Position numbers and translations under genes: made by a program. From Podospora pseudocomata (Eukaryota > Ascomycota > Sordariomycetes > Sordariales > Podosporaceae), in NCBI RefSeq assembly GCF_035222375.1, contig NC_085888.1, positions 2,604,001-2,668,000 on the forward strand: a stretch of DNA of 64,000 bases, read 5' to 3'. A model generated the notes under the pieces. It made no database searches, was not told the DNA's origin, and was given only the letters and a program-made list of their open reading frames with translations. Shown one piece after another: positions 53,986-64,000 of this stretch. Numbering within the stretch: position 1 is the stretch's first letter; every line of letters begins with the position of its first letter.

Positions 53986-56900
53986 CTAAGAACACCATAT
54001 CTTCGGCCACCTCCACTCCCCCCCCTGCCACCACTTCTTCACCTTCTTATTCTCATACCCCTCCTCCCTAACATTATGCCTCCCCACCACCGTCAAGAAA
54101 ACCTGATCCAGCGTCGTGGGGCTGACACTGTAGTGCTCCACCCCCAACAGATCCCTATTATCCTCCAGCAACACTACCAGCCTCCCCACGGCCGAGTTCT
54201 GACTCAGATCCCCTCCCGTCCTGGGGTCCTTCTCCCCGGACACAACCGCCGAGGCGGGAACCTTGAACCTCATCTGTCCGTGGTACGTCTTCTCTTCCAC
54301 CTCCGCCCCCTCGCCAAACTGCTCAACGACCCACTGTCTAATCTTCAGAATCTGAGACTCAGGCGTGTGAGGCGCCCCCTTGCAGACAAGGTGCACATGG
54401 ATGAGATCCCCAAACTTGTTCCGGAGATGTTCAATGCTTCCCATGGCGAGCATCCTCTTGGCGAGGATCCCCGCCCTCCCGGCTAGAGCGTCCGCTTCCT
54501 CCATCGAGTGGGTCGTCAACAAAATCGAACGGCCCGGGACGGTGGCAGCAAGGGTGCGCCACATGATTCTCTTCGCGGCGGCGTCAAGACCGGAGGAGGG
54601 CTCATCGAGGAGGATGACAGAGGGGTTACCCATGAGAGCAATACCAAGAGACAGCTTGCGCTTGTTACCACCTGACAAAGCGTGGGCTTGGCGGTCGCGG
54701 AAGAGTTGCAGGCCTACTGCGTCGATGACGGCAGAGACTTGAGCGTCGATGTCGCTGATGCCACGGACGCGAGCGTAGAAGCGGAGGTGCTCGGCTACCG
54801 TCATTTGGTCGATAGCGTCGAATTGAGGGCAGACGCCGAGGTGGCGGCGGGCGGCGGAGAGTTGCTGCGTTACCGAGGCGTCTTCGACAAAGACGTCGCC
54901 GCCGGAAGCACCGCCGGAGGGTTTGATGTCACCGCGGATGACGGAGATGGTGGTGGATTTACCTGCTCCGTTGGGGCCAAGAAGAGCAAAGACTTCGCCG
55001 TGGGGGACACCAAAGGTGACATTGTCGACCGCGGTGTTGGAGCCGAAGGACTTGGTGAGGTTGATGACGCGGAGGCCGTCGGTGATCTTGGTGTTACCAC
55101 CGGTGGCCGAGGACTTGACACGGACGAGTTCGTTGGCGACTTCTTCATCCGACATGGCAGCTGCTTCATCGGGGTTGGCGGCCTTGGGCTTGGAACGGAA
55201 GAGGAGCTTGCGGAGGCTGAACCCAGCGCTGCCACCGTCTGCCCAGACGAGGATGAGGAAGAGGACAATAATCTGGATGACGAGGTAGAGGATAGGACCG
55301 CCGTATTGAAGGATACCGCCGGGGTAAGAGGCCAGGGCATCACCATCGCAGGCTGTAGAGAACAGGTTCATGGCGAGGAACAGCGCACGAGTGAGCGATA
55401 TGATCGGTGCCAACACTGCCAGAGCAAAGTGGACAATGATCAACAGCTTGTCGACCTGTTGAACCGGTGCATAAGTGATAACCGACATGTAACCAAACAG
55501 GTAGACAATGAACATCACGAGCTGGCCAGCGGCGGTAAAGGCGTAGGCTGACAGCTGGTTGGCGCTGAAGAGCGAGATATTGTATGCCAACTGAGTCGAA
55601 GCCAGACCATACAGAACGAAGATCAGGAACACATAGCCAAGGTGATACCAAAGGCTATTGGCGAGAGCTGCCCACAAGATGATGCTCAGGACGGCGCCAG
55701 CGATAACGATGATGAAGTCGAAACCGGTGTAGGCGAGCCACAAGGGAAGAGGTCTAACACCGTTGGAGTACTGAAGGCCGCGGACGTTTCTTCGTCTCTC
55801 AAGATTCGGATAAAGGGCAAAGAAGCCCGGGTAGGCGCACAAAGCCAAGCCGACATACACCAAGACCTGAAGAGAGTTTCCGGTGCTGGGAGTGAAAGGG
55901 CGGTCGAAGACGGTGTAGGAAGAGGCAATGCTCGAGTTGGTCAGCAGCATGTTCATGATCCATTGGCCAAACCAGGCGTTGATCACCTCAGGACCGTTAC
56001 CCTTGTACGCGAGAGTTGGAGGAGTGTTGTCGTCACCAAGCCAGATAGCGGTAGGGGTGATATTCTTGCGGAACTGAAGCACCGCATTGTTGAACTCATC
56101 AAGAGTGTCAACCAAGGTAATGTTGTTGAAAAGATCCATCGGGTTGTTTTGTCTCTTGACAATGATACCATCGCTGCTTCCAGTGCTGCCATTACCTTCC
56201 AAGCCCTGTGACGCCATAAAGATTGGGGCCAACAGATTGATCAACGTAGACTGCGAGAACTTGTCCGAAGGCCCAGCAACCATCCAAAAGTCAAAGTCAC
56301 TGCCAAAGATATTCACAGCTTCCTGGCGAGACGACAGCTCGTCCGCGCTGCACCCAGCAGGCTCTTGACCCTTCACAAACAACATAACCAACCCAGCCGC
56401 AGCAACCGGAATGATAAAAGCAGCAATCGAAGGGAACCAATTCCCTTTGAAAACCGTGCACCTCTTCAAAAACAACACCCAAGTCTGCTTCAAGAACCCA
56501 ATCGGCTTCCCATCCATCAACTCCAGCCCGTTACCCTTCACAGCTGTCTTGACATCACCAACCGGCACAGTCTCCGACTTCTCATCCTCCGTCGAGCTCA
56601 AGACACCCCTATTCTCAATCGGCACCCCACCGCCCTCAGCCTGAACCTCCTCCGCAAGCTGCAAAAACACATCCTCAATCGTGGGCCCAGAAAACCGATA
56701 ATCCGTAATCCCTGCCGCTTCCAGCTCCTTGATCGTCTTGGCCGCCAAAGCCGAAGTAGCCGCAACATAAGCCGCCTCTTCCTGAGTGGCCTTCTTGGTA
56801 ACACCCTCCACCTCCGGAAGCAGCGGAATGAGCTTGTTGTTGTTGATATGAATCCTGTAGCCGCCACCCTTGCGATCCTTGAGCTCAACCGATGTGCCAC

Positions 56901-58941
56901 TTGCGCGGAGGTTGCCCTTGGACATGACAGCGATGTAATCAGCCAGCAAATCAGCTTCATCCAAGAAGTGCGTCGTCAGAATCATGGTGCGCCTTCCACG
57001 CTCGGCAAGGAGAATATCCCATATTTTCCTGCGAGACAGAGGGTCCAAACCGGAAGAGACTTCATCCACGCAGCAGACGGCGCTGCCACCAGTAAGCATC
57101 ATTCCGAGTTGCAACTTGCGTTTCTGACCACCGGACAGAGTTTTTGACTGGGCCTTGATTTTTTGTTCGAGATCGACTCCGATGACAAGCTGGCGAATTT
57201 CTTCCTTGGAGGCGTGGTTCTTGGGCGACTTGAGCCGGTTGAAGATGCGAATGTGTTCCTCGACAGTGAGCTCATCCCAGAGCACGTTCTTCTGAGGAGC
57301 GATACCGAGACCGCCGGTGCCGTCAATGGTGATCTTTCCGCTGGTGGCCTTGTTGATACCAGCGATGGTGTCGAGGGTCGTAGACTTGCCACTGCCGTTG
57401 GCGCCGAGAAGGGCGACGATCTGGCCCCGACTGACCGAGAGGGAGAGCTTGTTAACTGCGACGACTGGCGGCTTGGGCTTGGAGATGAACGAGAACAGGC
57501 GTCGCAGAGGGCCGGGGTTGTAGACCTTGGTGAACTCTTCCAGCTGAACCGCGCAGTCGGGACCGAGATCGCCCCTGTTCTTGTCTCCAATGACGATGTT
57601 CCTCCCACTCGAAGAGGTACCATGAAGCCATCTTTCCACCATGGCGCCCAGAAAAGGGTAAACGATGATCTGAACCGCGAGAAAGATAAACAGCACAATA
57701 CCGGGAACATTCCAGGGACTATCCGGCGCCGTCTTCAACAAATCCGTCGAAATCTGCTTCTCCTGAAACCTCGCCATCAGCGTGATAAAGTAAGTAAAGT
57801 TGCAAGGCGCAAACAGCAAGCTCAAGGCAACCACCGGCCCCGTTCCCGGCCTGGTGATAACCTGAGCAATAACTGCCAGCAAAATCGCCATAATCGTCAC
57901 CGATACTCCGCTCAACTGCGACTTCTTGAAGAAACTCGCCCCCAGCACCGAAAACGACGCCAGTGCCAACCCCGACAGGATGAAGAAGAACAACACAACC
58001 AAAATGCTCGTGTTGCTAAACACCCCCCTCCCTAAAATGATACAACTGATGACCCACCCCGGCAAATACAGCAGCGAAAACGCAATATGGTACGAGAAGA
58101 TCCTCGCCGCCTGCGCCTGCCACCTTCTGGGGGTAGCCATCATCGCCTCCACAAGCGTACTCATCCCCGTCTCCCTCTCCGTCGCAATAAAACCCGTCAT
58201 CTGATACACCACCCCGATCAACGCAGCAATAAATGTCACCCCCAAAAAGTTGATAATCGCGCTCTGGTAAAACACCCTAATCCTCTCCGCCCTCTCCTCC
58301 GTCGTCTGGCTGGTAAACTGATACTCCTCCACATCCTCAGGCAACTCATTCCCCCGACCAGAGTTCCCCCTAGAAATAACCTCATCCACCGCCCGCTGAA
58401 GCGGCAGCATGTAAATCTGCCCATCATTCCTATCACTCTCAGCATTGATCCTAAATTGCCCCAGCGCACTGTCAAGACTGATGGTGTAATTCCACAGCCC
58501 GTTCCCATCCCCCTCCTCCGGACTCCCCTTGAAGCTCACAGCCGCGAAACACTCCGTCACGCCCCTCAAACTGCTCCGGCATATCCCGTCGACATCTTCG
58601 TCCCTCTCCAAAATGGTAACATTCTTCCCCGCTCGTTCAGCAACCCCAGCCAGCTCATCAATCACACGCTCAATTTCCCCCCCCGTGTGGCCGTTATTAA
58701 CAAAAATAACATTCGGCCTCCCCGTCGAGGCCTCGAGAGCATTCTGGAAAGAACGGATCGGGCGCGCAGGGGAGATGCCAAAGACTGCGCTGGGGACGAA
58801 TAAATTCCGTGCGAACGAGAGGAAGGACACCAAAATGATGGGGAGAACAAACGCCTGGACGACGGTAGCCAACGGGTGCCGGCCGAGGAGGATGAGCCAG
58901 TTTTTGCGGGTGAGGGTCCAGGTTTGGCGGAGGAGCGCCAT
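53986..58941 (-). CDS. Full-size ABCA-type ABC transporter
   Basis: ATP-driven membrane transporter of the ABCA class, whose studied members mostly move lipids. 1,651 aa in one exon from ATG 58941. The layout is TMD1 - NBD1 - TMD2 - NBD2. TMD1 has a first helix near residue 30, a long extracytosolic loop of about 190 residues, then five hydrophobic spans. NBD1 has GANGSGKST (about 513), LSGGQKRKLQLG (about 602), CCVDEVSSGLDP and TTHFLDEAD. TMD2 repeats the pattern, with its own large loop. NBD2 has GPNGAGKST (about 1321), LSGGNKRKLSLG (about 1420), ILLDEPSSGLD and TTHSMEEAD. GLDP/GLDA and TTH..(D/E)EAD are diagnostic of ABCA. The substrate cannot be read from sequence. Val replaces Pro in the first Walker B extension (DEVSSGLD). 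The membrane is probably vacuolar or plasma. Confidence 0.93.
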   Translation of the reverse strand: MALLRQTWTLTRKNWLILLGRHPLATVVQAFVLPIILVSFLSFARNLFVPSAVFGISPARPIRSFQNALEASTGRPNVIFVNNGHTGGEIERVIDELAGVAERAGKNVTILERDEDVDGICRSSLRGVTECFAAVSFKGSPEEGDGNGLWNYTISLDSALGQFRINAESDRNDGQIYMLPLQRAVDEVISRGNSGRGNELPEDVEEYQFTSQTTEERAERIRVFYQSAIINFLGVTFIAALIGVVYQMTGFIATERETGMSTLVEAMMATPRRWQAQAARIFSYHIAFSLLYLPGWVISCIILGRGVFSNTSILVVLFFFILSGLALASFSVLGASFFKKSQLSGVSVTIMAILLAVIAQVITRPGTGPVVALSLLFAPCNFTYFITLMARFQEKQISTDLLKTAPDSPWNVPGIVLFIFLAVQIIVYPFLGAMVERWLHGTSSSGRNIVIGDKNRGDLGPDCAVQLEEFTKVYNPGPLRRLFSFISKPKPPVVAVNKLSLSVSRGQIVALLGANGSGKSTTLDTIAGINKATSGKITIDGTGGLGIAPQKNVLWDELTVEEHIRIFNRLKSPKNHASKEEIRQLVIGVDLEQKIKAQSKTLSGGQKRKLQLGMMLTGGSAVCCVDEVSSGLDPLSRRKIWDILLAERGRRTMILTTHFLDEADLLADYIAVMSKGNLRASGTSVELKDRKGGGYRIHINNNKLIPLLPEVEGVTKKATQEEAAYVAATSALAAKTIKELEAAGITDYRFSGPTIEDVFLQLAEEVQAEGGGVPIENRGVLSSTEDEKSETVPVGDVKTAVKGNGLELMDGKPIGFLKQTWVLFLKRCTVFKGNWFPSIAAFIIPVAAAGLVMLFVKGQEPAGCSADELSSRQEAVNIFGSDFDFWMVAGPSDKFSQSTLINLLAPIFMASQGLEGNGSTGSSDGIIVKRQNNPMDLFNNITLVDTLDEFNNAVLQFRKNITPTAIWLGDDNTPPTLAYKGNGPEVINAWFGQWIMNMLLTNSSIASSYTVFDRPFTPSTGNSLQVLVYVGLALCAYPGFFALYPNLERRRNVRGLQYSNGVRPLPLWLAYTGFDFIIVIAGAVLSIILWAALANSLWYHLGYVFLIFVLYGLASTQLAYNISLFSANQLSAYAFTAAGQLVMFIVYLFGYMSVITYAPVQQVDKLLIIVHFALAVLAPIISLTRALFLAMNLFSTACDGDALASYPGGILQYGGPILYLVIQIIVLFLILVWADGGSAGFSLRKLLFRSKPKAANPDEAAAMSDEEVANELVRVKSSATGGNTKITDGLRVINLTKSFGSNTAVDNVTFGVPHGEVFALLGPNGAGKSTTISVIRGDIKPSGGASGGDVFVEDASVTQQLSAARRHLGVCPQFDAIDQMTVAEHLRFYARVRGISDIDAQVSAVIDAVGLQLFRDRQAHALSGGNKRKLSLGIALMGNPSVILLDEPSSGLDAAAKRIMWRTLAATVPGRSILLTTHSMEEADALAGRAGILAKRMLAMGSIEHLRNKFGDLIHVHLVCKGAPHTPESQILKIRQWVVEQFGEGAEVEEKTYHGQMRFKVPASAVVSGEKDPRTGGDLSQNSAVGRLVVLLEDNRDLLGVEHYSVSPTTLDQVFLTVVGRHNVREEGYENKKVKKWWQGGEWRWPKIWCS

Positions 58942-60084
58942 TGCGGCGGCGGCGATGGACACGCCCTCTAAAAAGAGAGGAGCTTGTGTTCAACGGTCGG
59001 CCGGTTCGGTCGGTGATTGTCGTGAACCGTTTACTACTGTCGAACTGTCTCGGCTTGCGCCGCGCGCTACAGCATGCACACGTCCCGGGAGTCTGGTCGC
59101 GCGTTAAACTCAATTGAAGAATTGCTCGCGCGGGGAAAAGTGAAACGTTGACTTGACAATCCCGCCGGTTCTGTCTATCAAAACTGTCACCTGAAGAAAA
59201 CAAATAAAAGAACGTCGATCTCGATCAAATTAATAGAATGAAAGAGATAAAAAGTCCAACAACAAGCCTCGGCGCATCGCCCACCCTTTAACAAAGAAGG
59301 GGGGGGGGCGTCATCTCGAATATGTACGAGCGGAATACGCAAGCAAACACCTTTTGAATCCGAACCCGACTGACGTCCCATTCCCACCCCTGAAAGCTGG
59401 AAGCCTTGTGAACCAATTGGGGCTTAGACTCCTTGGCTGACACCTTGCGAGCCACGCTAAACAGCCTTGGCTGAACCCCACGTTTTTTAATTCTCTCTCC
59501 CGATCGGGATTTGGAAAGATCTCTCGGTGACATTGATTTAACCATAAAACGACTTTGTTTGCGTCATCAATATATTAGACAGTAGAATGCCAGCAGGAAA
59601 CACTTCATAAGCTGAAATGCCCTCGACAGCTTTGAAACAGCTTGCTGGAAATGAGTGTTCCTGAAGGGTTATCTCAACCAAGAACTTTTATCGTTACACG
59701 ATCTCTGTGCGCGCCAAGCCACACACCCCGATCGCATCTCCCTTTTTTGTCATCTCCAAGACCCAAGACTTCGACAAGCCCTTGGCCAACAACAACAAAC
59801 ACCGACAATTCCTCCACGTTCGCCGAGTCTCTGATTCCACATGCACAGCCCATCATCATCTTGCATGGCAAAACTTCAGTCGTCATCTTCACACCACATA
59901 ATGTTTATATGATCATCAGGTAATCAAACAGTCCTTTTGCAGTGCCTCAGCTCAACATTGCGTTGTCCTGTTCACTACATACCTAGTACACTTCTTTTTT
60001 TTCACCGAGAAATATCTAGAAACTGGTGGCTACACAGCTCCGCCAGGCCTTTTTACTTATCTCTGTTTTTTTTGGTAGTATACG
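58942..60084. other. Intergenic between ABCA start and lysyl-tRNA synthetase end
   Basis: About 1.1 kb, containing the ABCA promoter and leader and the 3' end of the synthetase gene. No gene seen. Confidence 0.45.
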
Positions 60085-62244
<2,160 letters not shown>

Positions 62245-62402
62245 TTTGAAAGTGGTGCTGTCTCGTACCAAGGACCACTAGATTCAACAACGTTGAAGAA
62301 GGGGGGAGGTTTTCTGGTTCGGGGGTTCAAGTTGCCCGCTGTCGGCCCAGATGCTGGAAATTATCCACAGCGGGGTAATTTTTTTGAAAGCTTTTGGCGG
62401 GG

Positions 62403-62409
62403 TGACTCA
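62403..62409 (+). promoter_or_regulatory. TGACTCA site (CPC1/GCN4-type), proximal
   Basis: Perfect general-amino-acid-control element, 159 bp upstream of the synthetase ATG. In fungi, aminoacyl-tRNA synthetase genes are classical targets of GCN4/CPC1. Confidence 0.55.
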
Positions 62410-62441
62410 ATCGCAACCGTCAGGGTTGTTATCAGTCGAAG

Positions 62442-62448
62442 TGACTCA
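62442..62448 (+). promoter_or_regulatory. TGACTCA site (CPC1/GCN4-type), distal
   Basis: Second perfect copy, 39 bp from the first (start to start). The close pairing in a synthetase promoter makes chance less likely. Confidence 0.55.
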
Positions 62449-62454
62449 GGGGTG

Positions 62455-62466
62455 ACCCTAACCCTG
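62455..62466 (+). promoter_or_regulatory. Telobox-like motif accctaaccctg
   Basis: Two CCCTAA-like units in the synthetase promoter. Such sites bind TBF1-type factors upstream of translation-related genes in several fungi. Function here is inferred. Confidence 0.35.
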
Positions 62467-62783
62467 CCCCCTTTGTGGGTTTCACTCTTCTCACCCTTCA
62501 TGAGGTACTTGTACGGTGCACGCTCAAGCATGGGAACAACTGTTGGTTTCTGGCTCCAAATAAGTGCCAAGAAGAGAAATTCTATATGGGTATTAATATG
62601 ACTAAAGCTAAGAAACAGTATCTATAAGACCTTGTGCTGAGGACTGTCCTTGTTTTCCCTTCCAGTGCAATGCGCCCCCCTTCCCGATGATGGTACAAAT
62701 AAAGATGTCGCCCGCTGTGCTCTGACTCAAATAATACGAAGCAATGATAGACTGACACAATGCAAAAATCCTTCAACCAGCTA

Positions 62784-63998
62784 CTAAGGGTCAGCGTCAG
62801 CGTCCATATCGGCATCGGCATCGGTATCGGCATCGGCATCGGCATCGACATCGGCGTCGGCATCCACGTCCCCATCCGCGTCAGCATCCGCGTCCGCATC
62901 AACATCACCGTCTTCCTCAGCTGTGTTAGTTTCTGAGATTTCCGGCACGTCCTGCCCGCCCATTTCCTCGTCCGAATCTTGCCCGGCACCAACACTGGCC
63001 GGCGCCGTGATGATGCTGGGTGTACCGACGGCAGTCGAGGGCGAACCGGCTTTAGTGGTAGATGCCGTCGATGGTGCATAATTCGCAGCGTTATTGCTTG
63101 CTGCCGGAGAAGGGTGAAGAGACGCCCGGGCGTCGTTATTCGGCACCGAATGTTGTGATTGGTGCCTCTGAGGCTGCAACTGTCGCATACCCTGCCCAGA
63201 GCCAGTAGTTGTTGGCGACACTCCGGCACTTGCAGCTTCCAAGGTGCGCTGCGCTGAGAGACCGGCCGCCGCGGACCTAGACGACACGATCACATCCTTC
63301 CAGCGATTAATCGCCCTTGCCACAACCGTGTCGAGATCCGCATGCCTATCGGCCATGTTGAAGCCTACACCGCCGCCATCCTTCGCTGCGCTGAAGCCGA
63401 GCTCCAGCATGTGGTTGACCAGCTTCTCATCCATGTACACTGTTGTCGGCTGCACAATCTTGAACTCTTTAGGTTGCTGTAGCCGGCTCAAGTGTTCGAT
63501 CTGAGACTTGAGATGATTGTTTTCTTGCCTAAGAAGGCTTTGGGTCTGCTTGAGTTTGGCCCCCTCGTCTTGCTTCCGCCCCAAGCCTCTTGCCAGCTCG
63601 AGGGTCCACAGCTTGGCACGCTCAGGCTCTGGAAGTGAACACCAAACTGAATACGTCGCTGTTATGTGATCGGATATTTGCTGTTCCATCTTGTCGGCTG
63701 CCTTTTCAGCCTTGCGCACTGCTTCTCGAGCATCTGGCTTGACTGGCACTAGGGAGGGAGGATATGTTAGATCTTCGTTCACCGCCGTTGTCGCCGCAGC
63801 GCAAGCCAGCTTCCATCTCCTGAACTCTTCTCCAAAATAATTTCGCAAGGCTTGCAGCTGAACTGGGCCGGGTGGTGTTATCGACCACGAAGTGGACGTC
63901 GAGTGCTGGGTAGAAGCAAATAGCGTGGGTGGTTTCTCGAGACACTGCAACGTCAGTGCCGGAAAGTCCAATGCAAGAGGATCAAAGTCAAAAGGCAT
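62784..63998 (-). CDS. Conserved-looking fungal protein with coiled coil and D/A-repeat tail, unknown function
   Basis: 404 aa, single exon; ATG 63998 is 3 bases from the window edge, so the promoter is not seen and an upstream exon cannot be excluded. Residues 1-110 are mixed helical. About 110-185 is helical and charged with coiled-coil character (KQTQSLLRQENNHLKSQIEHL). About 185-235 looks ordered (YMDEKLVNHMLELGFSA, VVARAINRWKDVI), 235-345 is S/T/A/P-rich, and from about 350 the sequence is acidic, ending in roughly 40 residues made almost only of Asp and Ala. No catalytic motif recognised. Composition suggests a nuclear or chromatin-associated factor, but that is inference. Confidence 0.7.
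   Translation of the reverse strand: MPFDFDPLALDFPALTLQCLEKPPTLFASTQHSTSTSWSITPPGPVQLQALRNYFGEEFRRWKLACAAATTAVNEDLTYPPSLVPVKPDAREAVRKAEKAADKMEQQISDHITATYSVWCSLPEPERAKLWTLELARGLGRKQDEGAKLKQTQSLLRQENNHLKSQIEHLSRLQQPKEFKIVQPTTVYMDEKLVNHMLELGFSAAKDGGGVGFNMADRHADLDTVVARAINRWKDVIVSSRSAAAGLSAQRTLEAASAGVSPTTTGSGQGMRQLQPQRHQSQHSVPNNDARASLHPSPAASNNAANYAPSTASTTKAGSPSTAVGTPSIITAPASVGAGQDSDEEMGGQDVPEISETNTAEEDGDVDADADADADGDVDADADVDADADADTDADADMDADADP
62788..62912 (-). repeat. In-frame GCNGAY hexamer repeat encoding (Asp-Ala)n
   Basis: Tandem six-base units (plus strand gcatcg/gcgtcc variants) at the 3' end of the coding region. Third positions vary, so the repeat is older than a fresh microsatellite, but length polymorphism between strains is likely. 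Confidence 0.85.
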
Positions 63999-64000
63999 CG

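Noticed and set aside
58939-58962. Longer ABCA start at 58962
   Set aside because: That codon is GTG; the first ATG in frame is 58941 and gives a sensible N-terminus.

Overview
The window is nuclear DNA of a filamentous ascomycete (Pezizomycotina), most likely a Sordariomycete. The support is: short introns of about 50-90 nt with GTANGT-type donors; a 5S rRNA gene standing alone among protein genes with an upstream TATA box, as in Neurospora; a Tad-like LINE; a Ty3/Gypsy chromodomain element; and fungal families such as 2EXR, DUF3435 and fungal ABCA. Gene models below were spliced by eye.

Bases 1-13,375 look like accessory DNA. From left to right they hold a C2H2 zinc-finger gene cut by the window edge, a 1,076-residue low-complexity protein, an ABCB-type half transporter (4 exons), a 2EXR-domain gene with a frame break, a small basic protein, and a five-exon, 790-residue DUF3435 tyrosine recombinase with C-terminal zinc fingers, transcribed leftward. 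Less than 500 bp upstream of the recombinase start lies the 3' half of a 5S rRNA gene, severed at base 13,376. A tyrosine recombinase at the edge of accessory DNA, reading inward, next to a split target gene is the architecture of a Starship giant transposon. I propose that 1-13,375 is the captain-proximal end of a Starship inserted in a 5S gene; the other edge is outside the window.

Bases 14,698-27,935 are one composite insertion. A Ty3/Gypsy chromodomain retrotransposon has 245-bp LTRs that look identical, a 5-bp target duplication (GGCGT), gag, and pol split into protease, RT/RNase H and integrase-chromodomain frames. It carries a 6-kb Tad-like LINE (15,115-21,123) in its leader, flanked by a perfect 15-bp duplication and ending in (TC)n. 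The LTR element shows a Tf1-like self-priming signature. The LINE frames are broken repeatedly, but there is no obvious RIP damage.

Bases 28,000-53,600 are mostly gene-poor. They hold a bZIP transcription factor (3 exons, minus) between roughly 6 kb and 13 kb of DNA without a supportable protein gene, an intact 5S rRNA gene (minus), and members of one divergent family of single-pass membrane proteins with a cysteine-patterned ectodomain and a tail carrying an ELD motif. Two members are intact (49.8 and 51.2 kb), one is a pseudogene (28.4 kb), one is shortened (14.0 kb), and one is a doubtful relic (53.4 kb).

Bases 54,000-64,000 are conserved core genome: a full-size ABCA-type transporter, cytosolic lysyl-tRNA synthetase (6 exons) whose promoter has two TGACTCA sites expected of cross-pathway amino-acid control, and a fungal protein of unknown function with a D/A-repeat tail.
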